In this document: one piece after another, positions 51,626-60,803 of the stretch
Layout: every line of letters begins with the position of its first letter
Numbering within the stretch: position 1 is the stretch's first letter
Origin: Candidatus Hamiltonella defensa 5AT (Acyrthosiphon pisum)
GTDB lineage: Bacteria; Pseudomonadota; Gammaproteobacteria; Enterobacterales; Enterobacteriaceae
NCBI RefSeq assembly: GCF_000021705.1
Contig: NC_012751.1
Location: forward strand, 1,476,006-1,540,005
Length of the DNA: 64,000 nucleotides
Direction: 5' to 3'
Notes under the pieces: model-generated
Databases searched by the model: none
Told to the model about the DNA's origin: nothing
The model's input: only the letters and a program-made list of their open reading frames with translations
Program-made: the position numbers and the translations under genes

Positions 51626-52522
51626 ATGGAAAACGAACTGATCATCGATGGTCAGGCGATACCGGTATCCAAAAATCAGGAAACACCCCCGCAAAATACC
51701 GCTGAGCAGCCAGCGCAAGAGCGTGAGAATAATGCTGCTCAAGTGCAAAAAGTTGATACTGATAATATTGAAATAAAATCCGATCAGGAAGTCGAGCAGG
51801 ATCAAGACTATTCATTGCAAATTGGCGATGAAGAAATATCGCTAAGCGAAGAAGATGACTCAATAGAAGGTAAACCTGCGCCTAAGTGGGTTAAAGATCT
51901 GAGAAAAGGTTTTAAAGAAACACAGAAAGAAAATCGCGATCTGAAACGTCAGCTTGAGGAATTAACCACCAAGCAGTCTCATCAATCGCAGGTTAATCAT
52001 AATAACGTTATTCCCGATAAACCCACCTTGGGATCGTGTGATTATGATGAAGAAGTCTATGAAAAAGCACTTACCGATTGGCATGAGAACAAAAGCCATG
52101 TCGAACAAAAGCAACAAGCACAGCAAAGGCAGCAACAAGAAGTTCAGGAACGATTTATTCAACGTTTAAAGTCTCATCAACAACGCGCGGCTAAATTACC
52201 CGTTAAAGATTATACGGAGATGGAAGAGGTTGTGCGATCAGAGGTACCCATATTACAGCAGGAAATTTTAATTCATGCGGCTGATGAGGGAACAGAACTT
52301 ATCGCCTATGCACTTGGAAAAAACAAAGCATTACGCCAGCGGCTGACCGCTGAACATGATCCTATTCGTGCCGCGTTTCTGTTAGGCCAAATTAGCCAGA
52401 AGGTAAAACTGGCCCCCAAACCTAAGAAAACCCCTAAACCAGAGCCTGAGCTAAAAGGGGGGGCTGGAAACGTGAAATCCGATGAGTTTACCCAATTGTG
52501 CCCCGGCGCAATGATTGAATAA
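51626..52522 (+). CDS. P22-like scaffolding protein
   Basis: 298 residues, mostly charged and helical (KDLRKGFKETQKENRDLKRQ, then a Gln-rich stretch), close to P22 gp8 (303). The C-terminal end is proline and lysine rich with PKPKKTPKPEPELKGG, a place where coat-binding basic residues are expected. It guides coat assembly and leaves the procapsid. Preceded by GTTAAGGAGTC; its end is 11 bases before the coat start. Confidence 0.88.
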   Translation: MENELIIDGQAIPVSKNQETPPQNTAEQPAQERENNAAQVQKVDTDNIEIKSDQEVEQDQDYSLQIGDEEISLSEEDDSIEGKPAPKWVKDLRKGFKETQKENRDLKRQLEELTTKQSHQSQVNHNNVIPDKPTLGSCDYDEEVYEKALTDWHENKSHVEQKQQAQQRQQQEVQERFIQRLKSHQQRAAKLPVKDYTEMEEVVRSEVPILQQEILIHAADEGTELIAYALGKNKALRQRLTAEHDPIRAAFLLGQISQKVKLAPKPKKTPKPEPELKGGAGNVKSDEFTQLCPGAMIE

Positions 52523-52532
52523 GAGTAAAAAA

Positions 52533-53804
52533 ATGGCAAATAATCTAGAGTCAAATATTAGTCAAATCGTGTTAAAAAAATTCTTACCGGGCTTTATGTC
52601 GGATATTGTTTTGTGTAAAACCGTTGACAGACAATTATTATCGGGTGAGATAAATTCAAATACAGGCGACAGTGTGAGCTTTAAGCGTCCGCATCAATTT
52701 AAGTCTGAAAGAACAGAGACGGGTGACATTACGGGGAAAGATAAAAATGGTCTTTTCTCTGCTAAAGCGACAGGCAAAGTGGGTAAATATATCACGGTGG
52801 CCGTCGAATGGACACAAATTGAAGAGGCGCTAAAGCTTAATCAGCTTGATCAAATTTTATCACCCATTCATGAACGCATGGTCACTGATCTGGAAACCGA
52901 ATTAGCCCATTTTATGATGAACAATGGCGCTTTGTCGCTCGGTTCACCGAATACAGCGATAAAAAAATGGGCTGATGTAGCTCAAACCGCTTCATTTATA
53001 AAAGATATCGGTATTAAAACAGGCGAGAACTATGCCATCATGGATCCCTGGTCAGCCCAACGGCTGGCGGATGCGCAATCGGGGTTACATGCTGCGGATC
53101 AATTAGTGCGTACAGCCTGGGAGAATGCGCAGATATCAGGTAATTTCGGCGGTATTCGGGCATTGATGTCTAATGGACTGGCTTCCCGAGAACAGGGGGA
53201 TTTTGGTGGAACCCTCACAGTGAAAACCGCCCCTAACGTTGATTATCTGTCGGTTAAGGATTCCTATCAATTTACGGTAGCATTGACAGGCGCCACCCCG
53301 AGTAAAACAGGCTTCCTAAAAGCCGGTGATCAACTTAAATTCACGTCTACTCATTGGTTAAATCAGCAAAGCAAACAAACATTATATAATGGATCAACAG
53401 CGATGATTTTTACGGCAACGGTGCTGGAAGAGACTAACTCTACCGCTTCGGGTGATGTCACTGTCAAATTATCTGGTGTTCCGATTTATGATGAAAAAAA
53501 TTCTCAATACAATGCCGTTGATGCAAAAGTTAAGGCAGGAGATGCAGTTTCTATCATAGGAACGGCTAAACAACAGATGAAACCTAATCTTTTCTACAAT
53601 AAGTTTTTCTGTGGGCTTGGGACCATCCCCTTGCCAAAATTGCATAGCATTGACTCAGCAGTGGCAACGTATGAAGGGTTTTCTATTCGTGTACACAAAT
53701 ATGCGGATGGTGATGCAAACAAGCAGATGATGCGTTTTGACCTGTTGCCTGCTTATGTCTGCTTTAATCCGCATATGGGCGGTCAATTCTTTGGTAATCC
53801 TTAA
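52533..53804 (+). CDS. P22-like major coat protein
   Basis: 423 residues (P22 gp5: 430). It starts MANNLESNISQIVLKKFLPG and contains GDSVSFKRPHQF, DLETELAHFMMNN and the middle insertion-domain region around GVPIYDEKNSQY. Forms the capsid shell. The ATG at 52533 gives the usual P22 start; a frame six codons longer overlaps the scaffold stop. A terminator-like hairpin follows 15 bases after the stop. Confidence 0.92.
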   Translation: MANNLESNISQIVLKKFLPGFMSDIVLCKTVDRQLLSGEINSNTGDSVSFKRPHQFKSERTETGDITGKDKNGLFSAKATGKVGKYITVAVEWTQIEEALKLNQLDQILSPIHERMVTDLETELAHFMMNNGALSLGSPNTAIKKWADVAQTASFIKDIGIKTGENYAIMDPWSAQRLADAQSGLHAADQLVRTAWENAQISGNFGGIRALMSNGLASREQGDFGGTLTVKTAPNVDYLSVKDSYQFTVALTGATPSKTGFLKAGDQLKFTSTHWLNQQSKQTLYNGSTAMIFTATVLEETNSTASGDVTVKLSGVPIYDEKNSQYNAVDAKVKAGDAVSIIGTAKQQMKPNLFYNKFFCGLGTIPLPKLHSIDSAVATYEGFSIRVHKYADGDANKQMMRFDLLPAYVCFNPHMGGQFFGNP

Positions 53805-53818
53805 ATTTATGACGAAGT

Positions 53819-53840
53819 GGGCGCTTTAGTGCCCTTTTTA
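53819..53840 (+). terminator. Terminator-like hairpin after coat gene
   Basis: GGGC-GCTTTAGT-GCCC followed by TTTTTA. It would cap or attenuate transcripts after the highly needed coat gene; Q-modified polymerase should read through. Confidence 0.6.
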
Positions 53841-53851
53841 TTGAGGTGAAA

Positions 53852-54043
53852 ATGGAAAGAAAAAGTGTTTTTGCCTGGTCGGATAATGCAGCAGGGTATG
53901 TCCAAGCGGTGATAGTGACAAGGGATTTCCCTGAGTTCGAAAAAAGGGGCTTTGTGTCGTCGATTGACGAAATAAAGACACCAGAGAAATCCCAAGAACC
54001 TAAAAAAGGGAAAAGGGCTAACGATGACAAAACCGCTGACTAA
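53852..54043 (+). CDS. Small virion-region protein, unknown
   Basis: 63 residues: ERKSVFAWSDNAAGYVQAVI, then RDFPEFEKRGFVSSIDE and a lysine-rich tail. No family recognised, though a short gene in this place between coat and gp4 is common in P22 relatives. GAGG five bases before ATG 53852 sets the start. Ends inside the gp4 gene by 20 bases. Confidence 0.55.
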   Translation: MERKSVFAWSDNAAGYVQAVIVTRDFPEFEKRGFVSSIDEIKTPEKSQEPKKGKRANDDKTAD

Positions 54044-54506
54044 AGGGGAGATTGTTCTGTTTGCATTACGTAAAGCGGGTATTGCTTCAGAGGCGACTAA
54101 TATAGATGTAGAGCCCCAATCCTTTGAGGAGGGCATTAATGACCTTGAAGACTTGATGGCCGAGTTGCAGATTACATTTGGGGATTTGGGCTATCAATTT
54201 TCCGCAGAAGAAGAAAACCCCACCGCCGATGATGCTTCAGGGCTTCCTCGCAAATACAAACAGGTGATGGGTTATCAATTGATGCTGAGAATGTTATCGG
54301 ATTATGGCATTGAACCCACACCGAGACAAGAAGCTTCAGCGGCGGCCGCCTATGATGCGTTGCTCACTGATACGCTGAGCGTCCCCTCGATAGCAAGACG
54401 GGGTGATATGCCGGTTGGCCAGGGGAATAACTATACCGCGTTAGGTACGGCGAGTTATTATGTTGAGCGAGGTTTTCATGCCAAAAATGCAGATCCCGTT
54501 AGCTAA
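54024..54506 (+). CDS. P22 gp4-like head completion / tail accessory factor
   Basis: 160 residues (P22 gp4: 166). Text such as TKGEIVLFALRKAGIASEAT and FEEGINDLEDLMAEL matches the family opening; the end AARGDMP-type stretch is RRGDMPVGQGNNYTALGT. Binds the portal after packaging and allows gp10 to attach. The next gene starts 29 bases before its stop. Confidence 0.88.
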   Translation: MTKPLTKGEIVLFALRKAGIASEATNIDVEPQSFEEGINDLEDLMAELQITFGDLGYQFSAEEENPTADDASGLPRKYKQVMGYQLMLRMLSDYGIEPTPRQEASAAAAYDALLTDTLSVPSIARRGDMPVGQGNNYTALGTASYYVERGFHAKNADPVS

Positions 54507-55893
54507 AGGATTAGTTAAAGATATCAAAACAGCCGATTATATTGATGCCTTACCTGTAAATATGTTAGCCACACCGAAAGAAGTCCTGAATGCCTCGGGT
54601 TATTTACGCTCTTTCCCTGGCATTGAGAAAAAGCAGGACGTAAAGGGTGTTTCACGGGGTGTCCATTTTAATACCAAAAATAACGCGCTGTATCGGGTCT
54701 GTGGCAATACACTTTATCGTAATGACAACGAAGTGGCGGATATAGCGGGAATGCGCCGCGTGTCGATGTCTCACTCGAGTCATAGTCAGGCGGTTTGTGT
54801 TGAGGGTAAACTCAAGTTATATGGCTATGACGGTACCGAGAAGGCATTATCAAACTGGCCAAAGGATAAATACACGCAATATGATTTAGGTGAAGTGATT
54901 GATGTCTGTCGAAATCGGGGGCGTTACATCTGGTTACAAAAAGGGGGTGAACGATTTGGCGTCACTGATTTGGAAGATGAATCCAAACCGGATAGATATC
55001 GGCCTTTTTATCGTGCTGAATCTCAGCCCGATGGCATCGTTTCCGTCGACGCATGGCGAGACCTGATTGTTTGTTTTGGGTCGTCAAGTATCGAGTATTT
55101 CACCTTAACCGGATCGGCGGATACATCCCAACCGCTTTATATTCATCAAGCCGCTTATATGATCCAGGCGGGTATTGCCGGTCGTGATTGCAAATGTCAT
55201 TATCAGGACAAATACGCCATCTTGAGCCATCAATCGACCGGGCAACCGGCGGTTTATCTCATCGGCGCAGGTGAAAAAAACAAAATATCTACTGCGAGCA
55301 TTGATAAAATTATCCGTTATTATTCTGCGGATGAATTAGCCGCTTCATTTTTGGAATCGGTGCGATTTGACAACCATGAATTATTACTCCTTCACCTACC
55401 CAAACACACGCTTTGTTTTGATGGCTCAGCAAGCCATCAATATTCACAATGGTCATTACTGAAAAGTGGACGTTATGATGACCCTTATCGGGCGATTGAT
55501 TTTATGTTTTTTGACAATCAAATCACCGTGGGTGATAAGAAAGAAGGCGTGCTCGGTCATTTAATTTTCAATGCGTCAAATCAATATGGACAACAAGCTG
55601 AACATATTCTTTATACCCCGATGATAAAAGCGGATAATGCCCGATTATTTGATTTTGAACTGGAAGCTTCAACGGGTGTTGCTCAAATCGCGGATAAGTT
55701 ATTTCTGTCTGTCACAACAGACGGCATTAATTACAGCAGAGAACAACTAATAGAACAAAATTCCCCTTTTCAGTATGACAAACGCATTCTCTGGCGACGG
55801 ATTGGACGCGTGAGAAAAAATATCGGCTTTAAAATCCGTATCATCACTAAATCACCGGTGACCTTATCCGATTTGTCAATCAGGATGGCATAA
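54478..55893 (+). CDS. P22 gp10-like tail stabilisation protein
   Basis: 471 residues (P22 gp10: 472). It starts MPKMQIPLAKGLVKDIKTAD and includes NASGYLRSFPGIEK, VDAWRDLIVCFGSSSIEYF and HQAAYMIQAGIAGRDCKC, beta-propeller-like repeats of the tail hub. GAGG stands five bases before the ATG. It seals packaged DNA with gp4 and gp26. Stop and next start overlap in TAATG. Confidence 0.92.
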   Translation: MPKMQIPLAKGLVKDIKTADYIDALPVNMLATPKEVLNASGYLRSFPGIEKKQDVKGVSRGVHFNTKNNALYRVCGNTLYRNDNEVADIAGMRRVSMSHSSHSQAVCVEGKLKLYGYDGTEKALSNWPKDKYTQYDLGEVIDVCRNRGRYIWLQKGGERFGVTDLEDESKPDRYRPFYRAESQPDGIVSVDAWRDLIVCFGSSSIEYFTLTGSADTSQPLYIHQAAYMIQAGIAGRDCKCHYQDKYAILSHQSTGQPAVYLIGAGEKNKISTASIDKIIRYYSADELAASFLESVRFDNHELLLLHLPKHTLCFDGSASHQYSQWSLLKSGRYDDPYRAIDFMFFDNQITVGDKKEGVLGHLIFNASNQYGQQAEHILYTPMIKADNARLFDFELEASTGVAQIADKLFLSVTTDGINYSREQLIEQNSPFQYDKRILWRRIGRVRKNIGFKIRIITKSPVTLSDLSIRMA

Positions 55894-56423
55894 TGAACCG
55901 ACGTAAGGCGGATAACCCAGTTGAAATTCAGGTTACGCATATTGACCCGACGATTTTACCCGCTAATTTTTCGACCGCCTACCGGATGATTGTCTTAAAC
56001 AGTTTATCGGATATGGGCAGGGTGGCCGGTAAAGCCAATGAAGCGGCGGATGAGGCTTCTCAGTCGAAAACAAAAAATGATGAGCAAGATAGGGAACTGG
56101 CGACACAGGCGCAGCGGATTAATGCGGTTCAGGCAGACGCTATTTCAAAATCGCAGGTTGATTTACAATCGCTCTCCTCGTCACTGAATGTCAAGACGGC
56201 TTATTCAGTGAATGGTATCAAGGTGGTTGGCCAACGTGTGACGGGATTTACCGCGGCCACCGGGACGGCGTTAAAAGGGGCTTTTCATGCGGATGAATCA
56301 TTTTCGCTGGGCGTAACTTATCATCAGTCTGAAGTTCAAGCGTTAGCGAATGGATTAGTGGGAGCCAGACAACGCATTAACGCATTAGAAGCGGCGTTAC
56401 GTTCGCATGGGTTAATTGACTGA
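55893..56423 (+). CDS. P22 gp26-like tail needle
   Basis: 176 residues, shorter than P22 gp26 (233). A gp10-binding N-terminus (ILPANFSTAYRMIVLNSLSDMG) is followed by a coiled-coil region (ANEAADEASQSKTKNDEQDRE) and a C-terminal helix (LVGARQRINALEAALRSHG). The needle plugs the portal and penetrates the envelope. The loss lies in the central rod, so the needle should be shorter. Confidence 0.85.
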   Translation: MNRRKADNPVEIQVTHIDPTILPANFSTAYRMIVLNSLSDMGRVAGKANEAADEASQSKTKNDEQDRELATQAQRINAVQADAISKSQVDLQSLSSSLNVKTAYSVNGIKVVGQRVTGFTAATGTALKGAFHADESFSLGVTYHQSEVQALANGLVGARQRINALEAALRSHGLID

Positions 56424-56890
56424 TGGAAATTAAAGTGATTGAGAATATCGAACAGTTTTATCGGTTTTTTACCGATAAAGCCAAGGTCGGTTATGCCATG
56501 GAAAATAACGGGGAGTATCAATTAAAAAATAATCAGCTTTATGTGGGTGTTTACGAAGGGTTAATGCTCGTTGGTTTTTTCTCAATTGAATTTATTCGCA
56601 ACAAGTTAATTGAAGTGCATCCGGTGTTTGATCCGGGTTTCCGCGGTAAATATGCCTTGAGAGCAACCAGAAACTTTTCAAAATGGTTGATGGATAATCT
56701 CAATTTTTCCACCGTTATAACTTATGTTCCTGAAAAAACGCCGTGGGGGAAAGTTATCTGTCAATTAATGAAGATGCGAAAAGTGGGGGTGATTGATAAC
56801 GCCTTGACGGCAGGTCATCACCAAATCAATATGACCCTGTATCAAGTCACGAAAGAGGAATTAGTCAATGGGTGGAAGCAGCGGAGATAA
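56423..56890 (+). CDS. P22 gp14-like protein (DUF2824, acetyltransferase fold)
   Basis: 155 residues, near P22 gp14 in length. Text such as LYVGVYEGLMLVGFFSIEF, EVHPVFDPGFRGKYALRATR and VITYVPEKTPWGKVICQLMKM follows a GNAT-like pattern. Its role in the virion is not well defined. It overlaps the gp7 gene by 23 bases. Confidence 0.78.
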   Translation: MEIKVIENIEQFYRFFTDKAKVGYAMENNGEYQLKNNQLYVGVYEGLMLVGFFSIEFIRNKLIEVHPVFDPGFRGKYALRATRNFSKWLMDNLNFSTVITYVPEKTPWGKVICQLMKMRKVGVIDNALTAGHHQINMTLYQVTKEELVNGWKQRR

Positions 56891-57497
56891 TGGCGCAAGC
56901 GAACAGGCCAGAGCATCACGTGAAGCAATCGGCTTGCAAAGAGCACAATGGAATCAGGTGATGCAAAATTTGGCGCCGTATATGAAAGTGGGCGGCCCGG
57001 CATTAGGGGAATTGCAAAATCTGACGACATTAGACGGTCAAGGACAGGCATTAAACCAATTTTACCACTCCCAACCGTTTAATGATTTAGCCAATCAAGC
57101 CCGCTATCAACATTTAAATGCCGCTGAAGCGACAGGCGGTTTAGGTTCAACCGCAACCGGCAATCAATTAGCCGCGATTGCACCCGCATTGGGTCAAAAC
57201 TGGTTATCGGGACAGATGCAAAATTACGGTAATTTAGTGGGTATGGGGATGAATGCGGCCAGTGGACAGGCTTCTGCCGGGCAAAATTATGCCAATAACG
57301 TGGGTCAGTTATTACAGAATATGGGGGCTGCTAATGCCGCGGCGGCCAATAGTCCTTCTGGATTTCACCGCGCGTTAGGTGGGGGTATGGCCGGTGCGTT
57401 AACCGGAGCAAGCATTGGCGCGATGAAGGGGTCTATTGGCGGCCCCTGGGGTGCTGCCATCGGTGGAGGGCTCGGTCTGTTAGGGAGTTTATTTTAA
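56868..57497 (+). CDS. P22 gp7-like DNA ejection protein
   Basis: 209 residues (P22 gp7: 229). Ala, Gly and Gln rich: QRAQWNQVMQNLAPYMKVG, FNDLANQARYQHLNAAEATG, and a C-terminal glycine-rich hydrophobic stretch (GGGMAGALTGASIGAMKGS) suited to membrane insertion. Ejected with gp20 and gp16 to form a channel across the envelope. Confidence 0.88.
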   Translation: MGGSSGDNGASEQARASREAIGLQRAQWNQVMQNLAPYMKVGGPALGELQNLTTLDGQGQALNQFYHSQPFNDLANQARYQHLNAAEATGGLGSTATGNQLAAIAPALGQNWLSGQMQNYGNLVGMGMNAASGQASAGQNYANNVGQLLQNMGAANAAAANSPSGFHRALGGGMAGALTGASIGAMKGSIGGPWGAAIGGGLGLLGSLF

Positions 57498-57509
57498 TCA
57501 GGAGTTTCT

Positions 57510-58898
57510 ATGGCAACGTTTCAACTGGCGGGATTGCCAAGTCTGCAAATAGAAAATCAAACGGCGGGCGGATTAGGCTTGCCCACTGTACCGCAATATG
57601 CAGAAAGACCCAATACGGGTGTGATGTTAGCCCAGGGTTTAGGGGCCATTTCTGAGCGATTAGAGGCGAACAAACAACAGCAGTCAGAAGCGGATTTTAT
57701 GAAATCATTGGGTACGGCTTATGCGGCTAATGATCGTGATGCCATGAAGCAATTGGCCGCGGCACATCCTGAACAAATCGAGCGCATTCAAAAAGGGATG
57801 GGTTTTATTGATCAGGATAGAAATCAGATGATTGGTCAAGCGGCAATGGATTTGCGTCTTGCAGCGAAAAGGGGGGATCAATCGCTTATCGCTTCTTTAC
57901 AGAAAAATGTACCCCTATTAGGTCAATTCGGTTTGACACCCGAAGAAGTCTTTTTATCCTACAAGCAAGACCCCCAACAATTTGACAAAATGACCGATTT
58001 AATTCATCTGCACGCTGACCCAAAGAGTTATTTTGACGTTCAGGATAAACAAGAAGGGCGGAATATTGACAGAAATAAATTGGCTGAAACGGAACGAAGC
58101 AATCGAGCAGGTGAGACTTTAACAATGCGAGGACAGTATATCAGTGGAGCAAATGCGTTAACTGCTGCTTATGCGCCTACTGCGGCGATGCAAAACTATC
58201 GTCAATACGCTGAAATGCTTCAGTCAGATCCGGATGCGGCGATGGCATTTGCGAATGCGGCGGGTATTAATACCGTCAGTAAAAAGCTCATGAAGGTTGA
58301 GAAAAATGACGATGGCTCAGTAACCAAATATTACACGGATGGGAGTGAAGAAACGGGAAAAATAAACCAGCCCATTGCGGGTGATGGCATTAAGCCAATC
58401 AGCCTGCCACACGCGCAAAGTATCATTGACAAAGCCAATGAGGGATCAAAAAAAGCAGCGGGATTCGCCCTCCGCCTGAAGGATTCCATGGATTCAATGC
58501 ATAAATTAGGGAAAAAAATAGACACTAAACGCGTGGCATTAATCAATCGCGCGCTGGGTGAGGGAGCCATTGCGAACCTGAGTCTTTCTCCAGTAGAGCA
58601 ACAGTACATGGTCAATGCAAGGGATGCCCTGTATGCCATTCTTCGTCCAGAAACAGGCGCCGCCATTACGCTCCCCGAGATGCAAGAATATGCAAAAATG
58701 TATCTCCCTCAGCCGGGCGATTCTACACTCGCAACAGAAACAAAAATGAAAAAGATGCAAGGTCAATACAACGCCCTGAGAGGGCAATCAGGAAGAGTCT
58801 ATGATGCTTTGGTCGTCTCTTCCGCTGCCCACAATCAACGTCTGCAATCAGATGGTCGCTATACATCAAAGTCAGGCATTCAATTTAAGGTAGAGTGA
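57510..58898 (+). CDS. P22 gp20-like DNA ejection protein
   Basis: 462 residues (P22 gp20: 471). Starts MATFQLAGLPSLQIENQTAG and has helical Gln/Ala-rich parts (ERLEANKQQQSEADFMKSLG) and DPDAAMAFANAAGINTVSKK. Placed between gp7 and gp16 as in P22. Its stop overlaps the next start in TGATG. A SD-like AGGAG lies before the ATG. Confidence 0.88.
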   Translation: MATFQLAGLPSLQIENQTAGGLGLPTVPQYAERPNTGVMLAQGLGAISERLEANKQQQSEADFMKSLGTAYAANDRDAMKQLAAAHPEQIERIQKGMGFIDQDRNQMIGQAAMDLRLAAKRGDQSLIASLQKNVPLLGQFGLTPEEVFLSYKQDPQQFDKMTDLIHLHADPKSYFDVQDKQEGRNIDRNKLAETERSNRAGETLTMRGQYISGANALTAAYAPTAAMQNYRQYAEMLQSDPDAAMAFANAAGINTVSKKLMKVEKNDDGSVTKYYTDGSEETGKINQPIAGDGIKPISLPHAQSIIDKANEGSKKAAGFALRLKDSMDSMHKLGKKIDTKRVALINRALGEGAIANLSLSPVEQQYMVNARDALYAILRPETGAAITLPEMQEYAKMYLPQPGDSTLATETKMKKMQGQYNALRGQSGRVYDALVVSSAAHNQRLQSDGRYTSKSGIQFKVE

Positions 58899-60775
58899 TG
58901 AAAGTAACGGCAAAGGGGAAAACGTTTGTGTTTCCTGATGGTACTCGCATCGATGGTATTGGTGAGGCCATTGACGAGTACTTTGCTGGGCAATCTACTC
59001 AGTCTGGGGAAATAGCGAATCATCACGATAATAATGCGTTGTCATCGGCTCAAATGGCCAATCTTGATATCCCCACGGATGAAATCTTAGCTTATCACGA
59101 CAAACAGAATCCCCATGAATCGTCGCAAATACAAGATCCGTTCACGGAGGCGGGACGGGGTTTAGTGAATATCCCGTTTGATGTCCTTCAAGGCGGGGCT
59201 AATCTTATCAATGCATTAAGTCAAGCTGTCGGTGGGGGTCGATTATTAGGCGATATTTATCGTCCCGTAGACAGGCCTGCAGACCCTTACGCCCTGGCTG
59301 GGGAAACAGTGGGTGATTACCTTATCCCAGGGCTTGGCGCAGCAGGAAAGATGATGGTAGGTTCGCTTGCTGATGCCTCGAATCAACGAGGCGATTTTGC
59401 CCAGAACGCTGCGACAAATGCTGGGGTTAACCTTGCCGCGCAAGGGTTGCTGTCTGCAGCGGCAAAAGGGGTTGGGAAGGGGATTACGGCACTAAAAGGT
59501 GAGATTGCTCCAGAGGCAGCCCAGAAGATGATGACAGCTGAATCAATGGGCGTTGCGTCAATGACATCAGACATGCTTCCACCCCAGAATGCCCTGACTC
59601 GCGGGCTGACTCAGGGCGGGGAAGGTGCGTTGCTGGGTACGGGGGCGCGTAGGGCAGCGCAACAGACAACACGCCGCAAACTGGTCAGTGATTATCTCGA
59701 CCGGTTTGGTGAGTACAATCCTGATACGGTGGTTAAGTCACTGACCTCAAATTTGAAAAGTCGTAAAGATGCCGCGGGGCGTGTTATTGACGATATAACG
59801 CAAAAAATGGGCGTAAATCCGGTAGAAACAACCCATGCCGTTAACGCCATTGATACCGTTCTACCAAGGCTTGAGAAGCTAGGGACATCGGTAGACCAGA
59901 ATTTGCTTAATACCCTCCGAAATTTAAAGGGAGAATTAACTCAGCAAGGCGGTGTTGATTTTGACCTGCTTAAGCAACACAGAACGGCCTTTCGCTCAAA
60001 TGTTCAGGGAGATGCCATGGTGTTTCCAAACCACGCCAAAGCAATCACAAATCGGGTTGAAAATGCCATGACAAAAGATTTGCGAAACTCAGTCAGCAAG
60101 TCCCTTAGCCCCCAGGAAGCCGCCACTTACCTCAAAGCGAATTCGGATTACGAAAACGTCTACAACAAGGTGCTGAATAAACGCATCGCTCGCAACCTAA
60201 ATAAAGCGACCCGTGAAGCCACCCCCGAGTTAATTAACAGCGTAGTCTACAGTCGTAATGCCTCAGATATTAAACGTATATGGCCAGCGCTGGATAATAC
60301 CGGAAAGGATGCCGTACGTGCAGCATATATCGCCAAAATTGCTGAAACGGTAGGGGATTCGCCCGCAAAATTCATGACACAAATTAGCAAGTTGAAGAAG
60401 CAAGCCGGTGGCGAAATCTATAACACGGTATTCAGCGCAAGGCATATGAAGGAGCTTGAGGCGCTCAATGATGTCCTCCAGACAACTCAGCGCGCGGATA
60501 CGGCAAATATAGTGACACAGACGGGTCAGGCATTGGCTAATCCGCTAAGGATTGGAGCGGCTTTCGGCTCTGGCGGGGTGTCTCTAGCCGGTGAAGTGGG
60601 CTTCGGGATGGTGATGAGGATGTATGAGTCCAGGCCGGTAAGAAACGCATTGTTGCGGCTGGCAAACAAAAAGACGGGCACGCCAGCTTATGAGCGGGCC
60701 TTAAATAACGCTGTTAAGCTTTTTCGCCCTATCATTGCGGCCTCTTCCCGTCAACAGCAGTCAGAAACGCAATAA
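58898..60775 (+). CDS. P22 gp16-like DNA ejection protein
   Basis: 625 residues (P22 gp16: 609). It starts MKVTAKGKTFVFPDGTRIDG, followed by helices and Gly/Ala segments (GRGLVNIPFDVLQGGANLIN, GLGAAGKMMVGSLAD). Needed for DNA delivery into the cell. The C-terminal part ends RPIIAASSRQQQSETQ, 29 bases before the fibre gene. Confidence 0.87.
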   Translation: MKVTAKGKTFVFPDGTRIDGIGEAIDEYFAGQSTQSGEIANHHDNNALSSAQMANLDIPTDEILAYHDKQNPHESSQIQDPFTEAGRGLVNIPFDVLQGGANLINALSQAVGGGRLLGDIYRPVDRPADPYALAGETVGDYLIPGLGAAGKMMVGSLADASNQRGDFAQNAATNAGVNLAAQGLLSAAAKGVGKGITALKGEIAPEAAQKMMTAESMGVASMTSDMLPPQNALTRGLTQGGEGALLGTGARRAAQQTTRRKLVSDYLDRFGEYNPDTVVKSLTSNLKSRKDAAGRVIDDITQKMGVNPVETTHAVNAIDTVLPRLEKLGTSVDQNLLNTLRNLKGELTQQGGVDFDLLKQHRTAFRSNVQGDAMVFPNHAKAITNRVENAMTKDLRNSVSKSLSPQEAATYLKANSDYENVYNKVLNKRIARNLNKATREATPELINSVVYSRNASDIKRIWPALDNTGKDAVRAAYIAKIAETVGDSPAKFMTQISKLKKQAGGEIYNTVFSARHMKELEALNDVLQTTQRADTANIVTQTGQALANPLRIGAAFGSGGVSLAGEVGFGMVMRMYESRPVRNALLRLANKKTGTPAYERALNNAVKLFRPIIAASSRQQQSETQ

Positions 60776-60803
60776 AAAACTTACTCTATGCAGGGAGAAA
60801 GGT